Below, in pieces: positions 54,562 to 63,325 of a stretch of 64,000 nucleotides of DNA. How positions within the stretch are numbered: position 1 is the stretch's first letter; every line of letters begins with the position of its first letter. Position numbers and translations under genes: made by a program. Source of the DNA: Sphingobacterium sp. B16(2022) (GTDB lineage: Bacteria; Bacteroidota; Bacteroidia; Sphingobacteriales; Sphingobacteriaceae); assembly GCF_012030425.1 (NCBI RefSeq), contig NZ_JAAUVN010000002.1, positions 434,001-498,000 on the forward strand, given 5' to 3'. Under the pieces are notes generated by a model, which was given only the letters and a program-made list of their open reading frames with translations, ran no database searches and had not been told where the DNA came from.

Positions 54562-54689
54562 TGGTTATATTTTTAGCTTCCAACTTAAATGATTTATTTT
54601 TAGTCCACTACTAATTTAATAAACTTTTAAAGAATAATTATCCTCCTCCTGCTACATATATGGATAATTGCTGTGTGCCGAAATTACTA

Positions 54690-55169
54690 TTAAATGGTAG
54701 ATTCATAATTTGAAAGTGGCAACTGCGAAAAAGATATTAGTCCAGGCCCTTCTAAAGCATTGTATAACCTTTGAATATCGCCTTCTTTTGCGATTTGGTG
54801 AATTAATAGTGTGTTGTTTTCCATGGAAACACAGCGTACATTATAGCGATGTAAAATTTCCCAGATGTTTTCATTTGTGTCGAATGATATTTTAAATAAT
54901 GCAGCATTTAAAACAGAACCAAAAGTGATGGTAGCATCCAGTACATCGGCTATTTTTTTAAGATTGATTATGGTATTATCGATTAACACTCCTGGCATAG
55001 CTACCTCAATCGTTATCAATACTATTTCCGGAATATCTGTACGGGATTGTGAAATGGTCTCAATTTCTAATCCTAATTGATACATTGTTGAAATGATTTC
55101 TGGTAGTAAATCACGTTGATTTTTGCAATTCAAGGTGAACAATTTAGAGGTCATATTTTTCTTTTTCAT
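54690..55169 (-). CDS. Orphan IlvN-like ACT-domain protein
   Basis: The protein has 159 residues from ATG 55169, or 154 from ATG 55154 (MTSKLFTLN). The first half is ACT-like (LFTLNCKNQRDLLPEIISTMYQLGLEIETISQSRTD..., INLKKIADVLDATITF). The second half (AALFKISFDTNENIWEILHRYNVRCVSMENNTLLIHQIAKEGDIQRLYNALEGPGLISFSQ) parallels the C-terminal half of acetolactate synthase small subunits, which bind valine and regulate the catalytic subunit. No catalytic subunit gene is adjacent. The gene starts 12 bp after the T-run of an attenuator, which itself supports a link to branched-chain amino acids. Confidence 0.65.
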   Translation of the reverse strand: MKKKNMTSKLFTLNCKNQRDLLPEIISTMYQLGLEIETISQSRTDIPEIVLITIEVAMPGVLIDNTIINLKKIADVLDATITFGSVLNAALFKISFDTNENIWEILHRYNVRCVSMENNTLLIHQIAKEGDIQRLYNALEGPGLISFSQLPLSNYESTI

Positions 55170-55180
55170 AACATGGAATC

Positions 55181-55217
55181 AAAAAAAAAGCTTCCCAAAT
55201 TTTTTGGGAAGCTTTTT
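55181..55217 (-). terminator. Attenuator terminator before the IlvN-like gene
   Basis: On the minus strand a 15-bp perfect stem (arms 55217-55203 and 55199-55185, core GCTTCCCAAA/TTTGGGAAGC) with a 3-nt loop ends in T9 (plus-strand A-run 55181-55189). The downstream gene starts at 55169, so it can only be expressed by read-through. Its 5' arm CTTCCCA (55211-55205) can instead pair with TGGGAGG (55263-55257) inside the leader peptide frame. Confidence 0.8.
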
Positions 55218-55242
55218 ATAATATTATTTATTTTTAAATATC

Positions 55243-55341
55243 TTACAAAGTATTAACCTCCCATTTTGAACAAAAAATGACGATGACCACGACTGTAGCG
55301 TTAATCAAGATGTTAATATTAATCTGTCCTAGATTGTTCAT
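55243..55341 (-). CDS. Ile/Val-rich leader peptide (32 aa) of the attenuator
   Basis: ATG 55341 opens 32 codons: MNNLGQININILINAT, then VVVIVIF, then CSKWEVNTL and TAA. Twelve of 32 residues are Ile, Leu or Val, with VVVIVI consecutive at residues 17-22 (55293-55276). The W-E-V codons that follow contain TGGGAGG, complementary to the 5' arm of the attenuator. This is the standard layout of ilv-type leader peptides. Confidence 0.75.
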   Translation of the reverse strand: MNNLGQININILINATVVVIVIFCSKWEVNTL

Positions 55342-55584
55342 TATGAAAGTGTTTTCTTTTGTGTTTTTACAAAGAAAAGAAAATATTTTTATTATCCAAT
55401 TTTTATTAATGCATAATTGTTTTTTTTGATGAGGCAAGTCCATAGCACATATGAACCAATGGATTAAGTTTTTTTGTTTGTGGGTGTAATCTAATAGTTG
55501 CAGTTTCTTAGAAATTATAACTAACGGTTTTGCTTTAGTAAATCATTATTATAATGATGAAAGTCATGTTTAATATATCAAACG

Positions 55585-55650
55585 ATATGTTTTGCATATT
55601 GTTTATCTTGACTTGATACTTTTGTGAGTAAAAGCATATAAAATGAAGAT
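55585..55650 (+). promoter_or_regulatory. Decayed hip-type operator and start region
   Basis: GTAAAAGCATATAAAATGAA at 55628-55647 is identical to 63311-63330, which spans the last hip operator and the hipB start. About 43 bp upstream, ATATGTTTTGCATAT (55585) resembles the middle hip operator box, near its normal spacing. The frame after the ATG (55643) closes after 24 codons and is not hipB-like beyond the first few. The remaining 55342-55729 shows no gene. Confidence 0.45.
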
Positions 55651-55729
55651 TCTAGCAGGATGTTATGTATTTAATGATATAAATAAATTAGTAAGTTTTC
55701 TTAATGGTAAACGATAATTCTGAAGATTG

Positions 55730-55781
55730 AATAAATAAAAAAAGCCGATCTACTTACGCAAAACGGCTTTTTTTATTTATT
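55730..55781. terminator. Bidirectional hairpin terminator
   Basis: An 18-bp stem (A-rich arm ending AAAAAAAGCCG at 55747, paired with CGGCTTTTTTT from 55764). It lies 94 bp past the end of the beta-barrel gene on the minus strand. Confidence 0.7.
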
Positions 55782-55874
55782 TAAACTCTTGGCGCATTTA
55801 AAAAAGATATCATTTACTGTAAGCAAGTAATGTAATATTTAATAGCATACATTGAGATGATAAAACGCAATATA

Positions 55875-56576
55875 TTAATTTATGAATTTATAACTCAAGC
55901 CTAATCCAACACGAAGCCCAGTCCAATCAATTTTACTATCTCTCATCTCACTGCTTTTACCAGGGATTTCAGCATTATAACCAACACCAAGGTTAGCACC
56001 CAAAGATTTTATGAAATTCCACTGCACACCAACATAAGGTGTAATGGAAAAACCCGTTGATTTGGATTCAATAATATGTTTTTTATCAATTTCCTTTCGA
56101 CCTGATTGCGTTTCATAATATCCATCTGAAGTAATATTATTGAATGTTACTGCAGGAGAAATCTCCGCAAAAAGGGATAGATTATTCTCATGTCCTTGAT
56201 TGGTTTGGAAGAAATAATTTCGATATAAAGCTCCGATACGATAAGCATTTGCATTCAAATTATAAGCAATCGCGCCGGAATAATCCGAATAAGCCAATCG
56301 ACCTCCTGTTGATAAATAAGTGACATTGATCCCGTAGTCACTATTTTTGACGGAATATGTCACTTCTCCATAATTGGTATAATGATTTGGAAAATTGTCG
56401 GTAACTGAAATAGGCACGGGATAATCTAATTTAATTCCGCTTTGAATGACATTCAAGAATGAACTCATTTCGGACATTTTATAATTACCAATGCCAAATC
56501 TATAGCCAAACCCAATTTGTGCCATTGAGGTTATAGTCATCAGTAACAATGCAATACTTAATATTAGTTTTTTCAT
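55875..56576 (-). CDS. Outer-membrane beta-barrel-like protein
   Basis: ATG 56576 gives a clean signal peptide (MKKLILSIALLLMTITSMAQ) and about 233 residues. A start at 56606 would overlap the previous gene and precede the signal. The mature part has alternating beta strands (IGFGYRFGIGNYKMSEMSS, YRIGALYRNYFFQTNQGHE, 'GLRVGLGLSYKFIN' at the end), typical of an eight-stranded outer-membrane barrel. It starts 11 bp before the stop of the upstream lipoprotein gene on the same strand, so the two may form a functional pair. Confidence 0.72.
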   Translation of the reverse strand: MKKLILSIALLLMTITSMAQIGFGYRFGIGNYKMSEMSSFLNVIQSGIKLDYPVPISVTDNFPNHYTNYGEVTYSVKNSDYGINVTYLSTGGRLAYSDYSGAIAYNLNANAYRIGALYRNYFFQTNQGHENNLSLFAEISPAVTFNNITSDGYYETQSGRKEIDKKHIIESKSTGFSITPYVGVQWNFIKSLGANLGVGYNAEIPGKSSEMRDSKIDWTGLRVGLGLSYKFIN

Positions 56577-56586
56577 GATTTTTAGG

Positions 56587-58476
56587 CTATTGGCCGATAT
56601 TGACATAATTGTTGTTAAGAATAATGTTGTTGTTTAAAAGTCTCGCTTCGTAAGGCTGGAAGTAAAGGCCTGTTGTCAGGCTAAAAACAATACTGCTATA
56701 TTTACTATCCATAACATTGATAAGCGAATTAGAAGAGAAATTCTCATCTTTAAATAATATTTTTCCAGAGAATTTATCAAAACATATAAATTCTCCAGCC
56801 ACCTTTTTAATTACTTTTAAACTTGGTAATTCACAAATTGAGAAATAATTATCAATGGATTGGATAACAATCTGGTTTTGAATTGTTGGGTGAAATGCTA
56901 TAACATTTAGCGTACGACTACGTGTTTTCTCGGCTATTAAAGTATATTGATCATTTTCATATTTATATATTTTGTACCATCCATCAGGACCACTTACAGA
57001 ACTTGCAGTATATTTACCGTCATCAGATATACTAGGAAAGAACTGTCTACCATCAGTTTCTGTTTTTTCACTCAACAACTTACCAGTGTTTAAATCATAT
57101 ATTTTGAACTGAGACAAATTATCGTTACCAACAAGGAATTTATCATCATTGGTCAAATAATAAACTGGTAAATTATCAATTGCATCAGTTCTGATTTTTT
57201 TGCTGAGAGTAAAATCTGAATATACCTCGACTTTTGATTTAATATTATAAACATCACTACTTAAGTGAACTGCAACTTTGCCAGTCGCTGGGGAAACTTT
57301 AAAAGAACTGATATAATAAGGATATTGGACAATATCTGGATTTTTACTTTTCAAGACAAGATCATCAATTCCATAATTTCGAATTCCAAAACCATTTTTG
57401 TAGGCTCGCATAGAAAGGATTAAGTTGTTTTTAACGTCTCCTTCAACCAAGATAAAATGAGAATTATCTACTTCAGGGTCACCATATTTTTGCTCTTTAA
57501 AATAGTTGATAATCTTAGGATATTTAGCATAATCCCATGTGTCAGCTTTTTCTGGTAAGATATACAATTCATAATACTGTTCTTCTTGAAAAGGGAATGC
57601 TGGTCTATATACTTCAGCATTATTTTTACCTAATGGTATGGTTAGTACATTTCCCTTCCATACGAGAACGTATTTGTTTTCAATGCCATCAGGATGGGTC
57701 CATTGTATATCCAAACTTAGGTTTTTTAAGGTCTTTGTCTTGAAATAGTTGCTTGTGAAAACTTTATATTGTACAGAATAAAAATCTTCTTTTGGTGGAA
57801 CTTTGTTACCCTTATATTTTGTAATTATTTTATATGTTTTAGCTCCGTAGGAATAATCATCATCGATAAAACTAGTTTTGCTAGGATCTGTAATTTGATC
57901 AATGAGGATCTGATCTAAATTATTGAAATTATATACTTCATAACTTTCAATTTCAGCTCCTTCAAGATTTGGCTTGTTCCAATAGATTTCTAATTTCTTA
58001 GAAGAATTAATCCGTTGGTTAATGTTCAAATTTATCTGGGGATTTACATATTTTATTGGATATATAAATTCAAAACTTGATTTCTCTTCACCTAAAACTT
58101 CAGCTAAACTTCCATTTCCTGAAGAAAGATTTACTTTTACTTTCAGTACATCAGAATCGTTTCCTGTAAGATCTGAGGGATCTAAATGCAATACTTCCTT
58201 TTCGCCAACAATCAGTTTATTATTAAGATAAAATTCTTGTTTAGTAACAGCTCCAGGAGCGGCATTGATCGTATACATAAGATCGGTTGCACCATAGATG
58301 TAAATAGTTTCACCATTAGGCACGTCCGCGACATTCATGGTGACCTTTACATTCTTGTCAGGTTGTTTAATTTCATGAAAATTCAAGTCTTCACTTTCAT
58401 ATTTACAGGAAATAAGACATAATAAATTAAAACATATGTATAATTTAAAAATACATAGTAAGTTCTTGCGACGCAT
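56587..58476 (-). CDS. Lipoprotein with Ig-like and beta-propeller-like regions, unknown function
   Basis: ATG 58476 gives a lipoprotein signal (IFKLYICFNLLCLISCKYES, cysteine near residue 25) and about 629 residues; the 58509 start adds eleven residues. The N-terminal half holds fibronectin/Ig-like beta domains (NGETIYIYGATDLMYTINAAPG, NKPNLEGAEIESYEVYNFNNL). The C-terminal half repeats a WD40/YVTN-like pattern (FLVGNDNLSQFKIYDLNTGKLL, ISDDGKYTASSVSGPDGWYKIY). I do not recognise a named family. It is followed by the beta-barrel gene and may act with it at the surface. Confidence 0.65.
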   Translation of the reverse strand: MRRKNLLCIFKLYICFNLLCLISCKYESEDLNFHEIKQPDKNVKVTMNVADVPNGETIYIYGATDLMYTINAAPGAVTKQEFYLNNKLIVGEKEVLHLDPSDLTGNDSDVLKVKVNLSSGNGSLAEVLGEEKSSFEFIYPIKYVNPQINLNINQRINSSKKLEIYWNKPNLEGAEIESYEVYNFNNLDQILIDQITDPSKTSFIDDDYSYGAKTYKIITKYKGNKVPPKEDFYSVQYKVFTSNYFKTKTLKNLSLDIQWTHPDGIENKYVLVWKGNVLTIPLGKNNAEVYRPAFPFQEEQYYELYILPEKADTWDYAKYPKIINYFKEQKYGDPEVDNSHFILVEGDVKNNLILSMRAYKNGFGIRNYGIDDLVLKSKNPDIVQYPYYISSFKVSPATGKVAVHLSSDVYNIKSKVEVYSDFTLSKKIRTDAIDNLPVYYLTNDDKFLVGNDNLSQFKIYDLNTGKLLSEKTETDGRQFFPSISDDGKYTASSVSGPDGWYKIYKYENDQYTLIAEKTRSRTLNVIAFHPTIQNQIVIQSIDNYFSICELPSLKVIKKVAGEFICFDKFSGKILFKDENFSSNSLINVMDSKYSSIVFSLTTGLYFQPYEARLLNNNIILNNNYVNIGQ

Positions 58477-58753
58477 ATAGATTAATTGATGGTTTTTATT
58501 TGTCGCCAAAAATAACTAAAATTATTTAATACCTTAAGTCTCTTTTTAATAAAATTTCATTTAGTGATTATAAAAACACTTTAGCTTTAGAATTTTTCTG
58601 ATCGATCGATTTCTGATTGGATTCAAGAATAGGTTATAAATTGTCAGGTTTCTGACTTTTATTACATATTATGAATGCCTTCAAATTTGGAACCTGAAAT
58701 TTCCGCAAGAAATAATGTATTGAAAGTCTCATCATTAAGAAGAACAGAACTAA

Positions 58754-59227
58754 TTATTCTTGTACTGCGTCAATTAAAATAGCGAGTTGTATACATGGAT
58801 GATCAGAGCGGTTGCTCCAAGCGTGGTTCGTTCCTTTCTGAATGACAATGTCTCCTGCTTTTAAAAGCGTTTCACCTTCTTCCATGATCAGGTAAAGTTC
58901 TCCCGAAAGGATGATGATGTAATCCAATGTGGAGGTCTGATGCATCATCGGATGGGGCTGTCCAATTTTTACATCTAGACCAAGCTCTTTGTCAGGAGGG
59001 ATAGAGACATAACGAAAATACGTTCCGTTTTTTGGCGTTTCAGGGAAACCCTTATTGGGGATCTGCATTTCATAATCCAGGCTGGCAGGCATCTGTTGCG
59101 TATTCCAAACATCTGATATCACCAAATTAGGAAAATGTTCTACAGCATTTGCTACAATTTTATCTTCAAGGATCACAGACTTTCCGTTTTGGATTCCGGT
59201 GACGATTCTTCTTGGTATTTTATTCAT
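58754..59227 (-). CDS. Cupin-domain protein
   Basis: The 157-residue single cupin has the motifs QPHMPMH-like 'IGQPHPMMHQTSTLDYIIILSGELYL' (about 86-112) and 'IVQKGTNHAWSNRSDHPCIQLAIL'. It probably binds a metal through His residues and acts on a small organic substrate or as a sensor. It overlaps the upstream oxidoreductase gene by 8 bp on the same strand, so both belong to the HxlR-controlled unit. Confidence 0.8.
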   Translation of the reverse strand: MNKIPRRIVTGIQNGKSVILEDKIVANAVEHFPNLVISDVWNTQQMPASLDYEMQIPNKGFPETPKNGTYFRYVSIPPDKELGLDVKIGQPHPMMHQTSTLDYIIILSGELYLIMEEGETLLKAGDIVIQKGTNHAWSNRSDHPCIQLAILIDAVQE

Positions 59228-60212
59228 GGATCATTATTAATTTATTTCCGTTCGTTTGATTGTATTTAAGCATACGATGAGCTTCCAGCACTGTTTCAGT
59301 GGAAAGCTTGCCTACAATTTTATAACTTGGCGGACTTATGGTTCCGTCTTGGATCATTTCCGCAATACGCTGGAGATTATCTTTGTAGTATGCGTAATTT
59401 TTGGTCATGCTGTGTGCATAATTGGAGATATTCAATATGCTACTTCCTTTATTAAAGAGCATTTCACGAGATTTCGCGGTGGTCATAAAGGTAACATCAA
59501 CATAAGTTCCATTAATTTTTAGCAATTCCGCTGTAATTTCGGCAATCTCGTTTCCAACCAGATCGATTCCGATATCAAAGGTTAGATTGTTGTTTGCTTT
59601 AAGCAGATTATCTCTTAGATTAGGCAGTTTATAATTGACGATCTGATTTTCCTTTAGTCCCATATTCAAGAGCAGTTTAGTATTTTCCTCACTACCTACC
59701 GTAGCCATGATATTCTTAATTTTATGCGCCACTAATATCTTGACAAGAAAAGATCCGACTCCACCCGAGGCTCCCGTGATCAGGATTGTATCTTTCGGGC
59801 TGATTTGGAGCCGATTAAAAATTTGTAGTGCTGTCAGCGCTGCCGATGGTATTGCTGCCGTTTCTTCAAAAGAGATTTTTCGGGGTTTTACAGCAACAAT
59901 AGCTTCAGGAACGGCAATAAATGCTGCATAAGTACCATTGCTACCCATTGCTCCACTAGCACAGAATACCTCATCACCGATTTGTAGATCAAGTACTTGA
60001 GCACCCTTATCCACTACGATTCCTGCCAGTTCTCGTCCCAATATCGGTGAACTGATCAGTTTTCTTTCATGTTCATTTTGCAGCATCTGGTAATCGATAG
60101 GATTAAAACCGCTCGCTTTTATTTGGATCAAAACTTCATGGTCTTTCGGTATTGGTTTAGGAATAGATCCATCTTCCAGCTGACCCTGTTTATTGAGCAT
60201 AACTACTTTCAT
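59220..60212 (-). CDS. NAD(P)H quinone oxidoreductase-like dehydrogenase
   Basis: The 330-residue zinc-free medium-chain dehydrogenase of the quinone oxidoreductase type has ASGFNPIDYQML, LGRELAGIVVDKG, the cofactor loop ITGASGGVGSFLVKIL (about 143-158) and 'ANNNLTFDIGIDLVGNE'. It reduces quinones or enones with NAD(P)H in the cytoplasm. It diverges from an HxlR regulator and is followed by an overlapping cupin gene. Confidence 0.87.
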   Translation of the reverse strand: MKVVMLNKQGQLEDGSIPKPIPKDHEVLIQIKASGFNPIDYQMLQNEHERKLISSPILGRELAGIVVDKGAQVLDLQIGDEVFCASGAMGSNGTYAAFIAVPEAIVAVKPRKISFEETAAIPSAALTALQIFNRLQISPKDTILITGASGGVGSFLVKILVAHKIKNIMATVGSEENTKLLLNMGLKENQIVNYKLPNLRDNLLKANNNLTFDIGIDLVGNEIAEITAELLKINGTYVDVTFMTTAKSREMLFNKGSSILNISNYAHSMTKNYAYYKDNLQRIAEMIQDGTISPPSYKIVGKLSTETVLEAHRMLKYNQTNGNKLIMIHE

Positions 60213-60251
60213 GACGTGTTTATTTTATACAAAGGTATAGGCAGAATAGTT

Positions 60252-60285
60252 TATATTTGCCACTAGTTAACTGTTGGTAACTAGT
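60252..60285 (+). promoter_or_regulatory. -7 element and inverted-repeat operator of the HxlR gene
   Basis: TATATTTG (60252-60259) matches TAnnTTTG exactly. Just after it, ACTAGTTA (60262-60269) and TAACTAGT (60278-60285) form an inverted repeat that would straddle the transcription start. This is a natural autoregulatory site for the HxlR protein and lies within the shared intergenic region with the oxidoreductase gene. Confidence 0.6.
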
Positions 60286-60303
60286 AACATGAAGGTAACT
60301 ATT

Positions 60304-60678
60304 ATGGCAAATATTATAGAGAATGGTGTAGAAAGACCGGCGACATGTACAGAAGAGCTTTTTGCCATGCGCGACAGTCTCGATGTATTGGGAGGTAAGT
60401 GGAAACTGATGATTTTACGTTATCTGACCAACAGAACGGATCAACAAATTCATTTTAAGAAATTGCAAAGAGGGATAGAGGGAATTTCAGCTAAAATGCT
60501 GAGTAAAGAACTCCGAGAGCTTGAAATCAATTTACTGATTACAAGAACCATTCAAGATACCAAACCCATTACGGTCATTTATGCTGTAACAGAATACGGG
60601 AAATCAGTATTTCCGGTGACCGAGACGCTGGTAAACTGGGGTTTGATCCATAGAGATAAAATTAAAAATTCGTTGTAA
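60304..60678 (+). CDS. HxlR-family transcriptional regulator
   Basis: The winged-helix protein has the HxlR pattern: CTEELFAMRDSLDVLGGKWKLMILRYL, then 'FKKLQRGIEGISAKMLSKELRELEINLLITR' and 'YAVTEYGKSVFPVTETLVNWG'. I choose ATG 60304 (MANIIENGVERP) because the promoter and operator at 60252-60285 leave little room for the TTG at 60274; ATG 60289 is also possible. The cysteine before TEEL is the usual redox- or aldehyde-sensing residue. It probably regulates the divergent oxidoreductase/cupin pair. Confidence 0.85.
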   Translation: MANIIENGVERPATCTEELFAMRDSLDVLGGKWKLMILRYLTNRTDQQIHFKKLQRGIEGISAKMLSKELRELEINLLITRTIQDTKPITVIYAVTEYGKSVFPVTETLVNWGLIHRDKIKNSL

Positions 60679-60680
60679 TA

Positions 60681-60730
60681 AAATATCCTATTCCCTTTCC
60701 CCGTCGAATGGAAAAGGAAATAGGATATTT
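60681..60730. terminator. Hairpin between convergent HxlR and GH36 genes
   Basis: A long imperfect stem (AAATATCCTATT, 60681-60692, with AATAGGATATTT, 60719-60730, extended by CCTTTCC/GGAAAAGG) sits between the two convergent stops. Confidence 0.6.
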
Positions 60731-60754
60731 AAAGTTGTTAAGTGATCGATCTAC

Positions 60755-62956
60755 TTATGGAGTAGCTGTCAACAGGATGACAACGCTTGTTCTGTTATTT
60801 TCTAAAACAGGATTTAATCCAATATTCATTAAGAAGTCTCCTGATAGGATCAGGTTTTCAGCGATCGTGTTATCGTCTTTATTCAGGTTTATTTCTTGGA
60901 CTTTGTACGATTTATTCGGATCTAAACCTTGCCATTTGATCGGTTTAGTGATTTTAAAAACATGGTTATAAAAGGTGAGGTAATTGAACATCACTGCTTT
61001 ACTTTTATCGCTGTTTATGTAGGCAAGACTAGCATAATTATTTTCTCTAGGATTAGAAAAGCGATAAAGATTACCATGCCACACGATATCTTTGATATTA
61101 TCGTATGTTTTGACGGCTTTTTGTGCGAAGCTTAGTTCTTCCGGACGCAATTCTTCTAAATTTAGATCAAAACCCATTTTTCCCATCATGGCTACATCAA
61201 TTTTAAATTTAAGATCTTGTTTGCCAAAAGTGGTGACATGGTTTGCACTTCCTATTGCGGGAAAGAACAGGGAGTTTTCATACTGCATAAAGATCCGATC
61301 GTAAGGATCGGTGTTGTCACTTGGCCAATATTCACTAAAGTAATTTAATGCACCATAATCGATACGCCCACCACCACCAGAACAAAGCATCATGGGAAGT
61401 TTCGGGTATTTGGCTCGGAATCGTTCCAGTACCTTGTATAAGCCCAACGTGTAGTCAACATAGAAATTATTTTGGTCACTTTGGAAACTCGAGTATGCAT
61501 TGTATATCACAGCATTACAGTCCCATTTGATATAAGCTAAAGAAGGATTTTTCTGTAATAATTGATCAAGAGTGTTGAAGACAAAATCTTGTACTTCGGG
61601 ATTGGATAAGTCCAGCACGAGCTGATTTCTAAAATAATATTCAGGTCTGTTTGTCTGCTTCACCACCCAGTTTGGTTTCTTTTCATAAAGTTCACTTTTG
61701 GGACTTATCATCTCAGGTTCTACCCAGATACCAAATTTCACACCCACTTTATCGGCTTCTTTTGTGATTGAGGCAATTCCATTGGGTAGTTTTTTCTTAT
61801 TCTCAGTCCAGTCTCCTAATGCAGATGTGTCCGCATTTCGGGGATATTTATTTCCAAACCAACCATCATCTAACAGGAAAAGATCAACACCTAATTTTTT
61901 GGTGTTTTCAAGCAGATGAAAGATCTTCTTTTCATCAAAATCAAAATAGGTACTTTCCCAGTTGTTGAGCAAGGTGAGGCGTTCTCCGTTTCCATCAACC
62001 AGGCGGTTATTTTTTGCCCATCTATGAAAATTACGAGATCCTTCACCTACACCTTTCGTCGACAGCGTATAGGTGAATTTTGGGGTAGTGAAAGCTGTTT
62101 TAGGTTTTAAAGCATAATGCGATGCATAATTATTAATGCCTGCAATAATTCTTAAATTATCCTGCGGATCTTTTTCAAAATCAATTCTGAAGTTGCCGCT
62201 CCAATCCAACCCACCTAGTAATACTGTTCCCTGTGTTTCATTCCATGTCTTATCCATACCAATGGCAAAGTAAGAACTCATCAACAAGTTGGTCCGGGTA
62301 CCCAGTTTACTGTCCAGTGTTTTGATACCATGGGTAAGTCTTTCTGTTTCTGGTTGCATCTCGGCTATCCAGTCACCGTGATAGCTACGTAAGTAAAAAT
62401 CGTCTGATTTCAGGTTAAGATTAGCCGAAGCAAATTTGGTTAGTTTTACATTTTTTTTCTCTTCATGCCGAATAACCGTCCATTGTTCAAAAATGTTGTC
62501 CTGATAATTTGCCTGATAATGTAATTCGACATAGAAAGGGTACAGTTCATCTTTCATAAAAATGGTGACATGCTGTTTGCCAGCAATACTGATATCATTT
62601 TTATGGTCGATATATTTAAGATCTAAAGATTGATTACCGTCGGCATGCTCGACGCTTATAGCAGGTTCAAGTAAGTTTCGGGTGCCCGAGGCCGCATAAG
62701 CAGATTGATACATGCTGGTATAATCATGAGCTTGTTTATATTGCCTGGTTACTTGTGTATATTCATCGGCTTTTGACAGCTTATTTCCAAGGTAGACCAT
62801 ATTGACATCTTTGTTTTCTTCTACATTCAGAACCAGTGCGATGCCAGCAGTTTCGAGGATGATATTTTTTGTTGTCTTGAGTTGCAATTGCGTTTGTTGT
62901 GCACTACTATCAATAAAAATAGGGAGCAACAAAAATAGTAGCATAAATTTTGTCAT
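60755..62956 (-). CDS. GH36 alpha-galactosidase, secreted
   Basis: The 733-residue protein has a signal peptide (KFMLLFLLLPIFIDSSAQ). The GH36 core includes LFLLDDGWFGNKYPRN, GIWVEPEMISPKS, YIKWDCNAV with nucleophile D479, and CSGGGGRIDYG. WPSDNTDP carries the acid/base D547. The family hydrolyses terminal alpha-galactosides with retention; location should be periplasmic. It stands alone, without a SusC/SusD pair next to it. The start at 62956 fits the signal peptide. Confidence 0.93.
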   Translation of the reverse strand: MTKFMLLFLLLPIFIDSSAQQTQLQLKTTKNIILETAGIALVLNVEENKDVNMVYLGNKLSKADEYTQVTRQYKQAHDYTSMYQSAYAASGTRNLLEPAISVEHADGNQSLDLKYIDHKNDISIAGKQHVTIFMKDELYPFYVELHYQANYQDNIFEQWTVIRHEEKKNVKLTKFASANLNLKSDDFYLRSYHGDWIAEMQPETERLTHGIKTLDSKLGTRTNLLMSSYFAIGMDKTWNETQGTVLLGGLDWSGNFRIDFEKDPQDNLRIIAGINNYASHYALKPKTAFTTPKFTYTLSTKGVGEGSRNFHRWAKNNRLVDGNGERLTLLNNWESTYFDFDEKKIFHLLENTKKLGVDLFLLDDGWFGNKYPRNADTSALGDWTENKKKLPNGIASITKEADKVGVKFGIWVEPEMISPKSELYEKKPNWVVKQTNRPEYYFRNQLVLDLSNPEVQDFVFNTLDQLLQKNPSLAYIKWDCNAVIYNAYSSFQSDQNNFYVDYTLGLYKVLERFRAKYPKLPMMLCSGGGGRIDYGALNYFSEYWPSDNTDPYDRIFMQYENSLFFPAIGSANHVTTFGKQDLKFKIDVAMMGKMGFDLNLEELRPEELSFAQKAVKTYDNIKDIVWHGNLYRFSNPRENNYASLAYINSDKSKAVMFNYLTFYNHVFKITKPIKWQGLDPNKSYKVQEINLNKDDNTIAENLILSGDFLMNIGLNPVLENNRTSVVILLTATP

Positions 62957-63224
62957 ATTGTTGGTTTAGGGTTCTGAAGTAATTAGCACTATTTAATTAA
63001 AGCCTAATGTATTCCATATCGTATTGATCGGATGCATCGGTGTGGACTATAATAAATAGTAACGTTTCAACTAAGATAGTGATTGCTAGATTGTTCTCAA
63101 AATGATCAATAATTATAATCAGAACTGCAGATTGTTTATTTTATTTTTTTATGGTTTGTAGGGTTGAGGCTTATGAATTTACCCAAGATATCAATGCCTG
63201 GGCAAAAGCGACATAATAAGTGGG

Positions 63225-63324
63225 TTATATGCTTTTACATATAATATATCATTATTTCATATTTTTATATGCTTATGCATATAATTTGATATTTTTTCTT
63301 ATTTTTATATGTAAAAGCATATAA
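63225..63324 (+). promoter_or_regulatory. Three hip operator boxes at 40-bp spacing
   Basis: TTATATGCTTTTACATATAA (63225-63244), TTATATGCTTATGCATATAA (63265-63284) and TTATATGTAAAAGCATATAA (63305-63324) start exactly 40 bp apart. The first and third are perfect reverse complements; the middle is itself palindromic. The last box ends 2 bp before the hipB ATG. HipB proteins bind palindromic TAT...ATA boxes, so autoregulation is very likely. The rest of 62957-63224 shows no gene. Confidence 0.8.
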
Positions 63325-63325
63325 A

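Noticed and set aside
55342..55443. Longer 66-codon form of the Ile/Val leader peptide
   Set aside because: The compact 32-codon version has the normal size and codon placement for a leader; the extension is Lys/Asn-rich without further regulatory codons.
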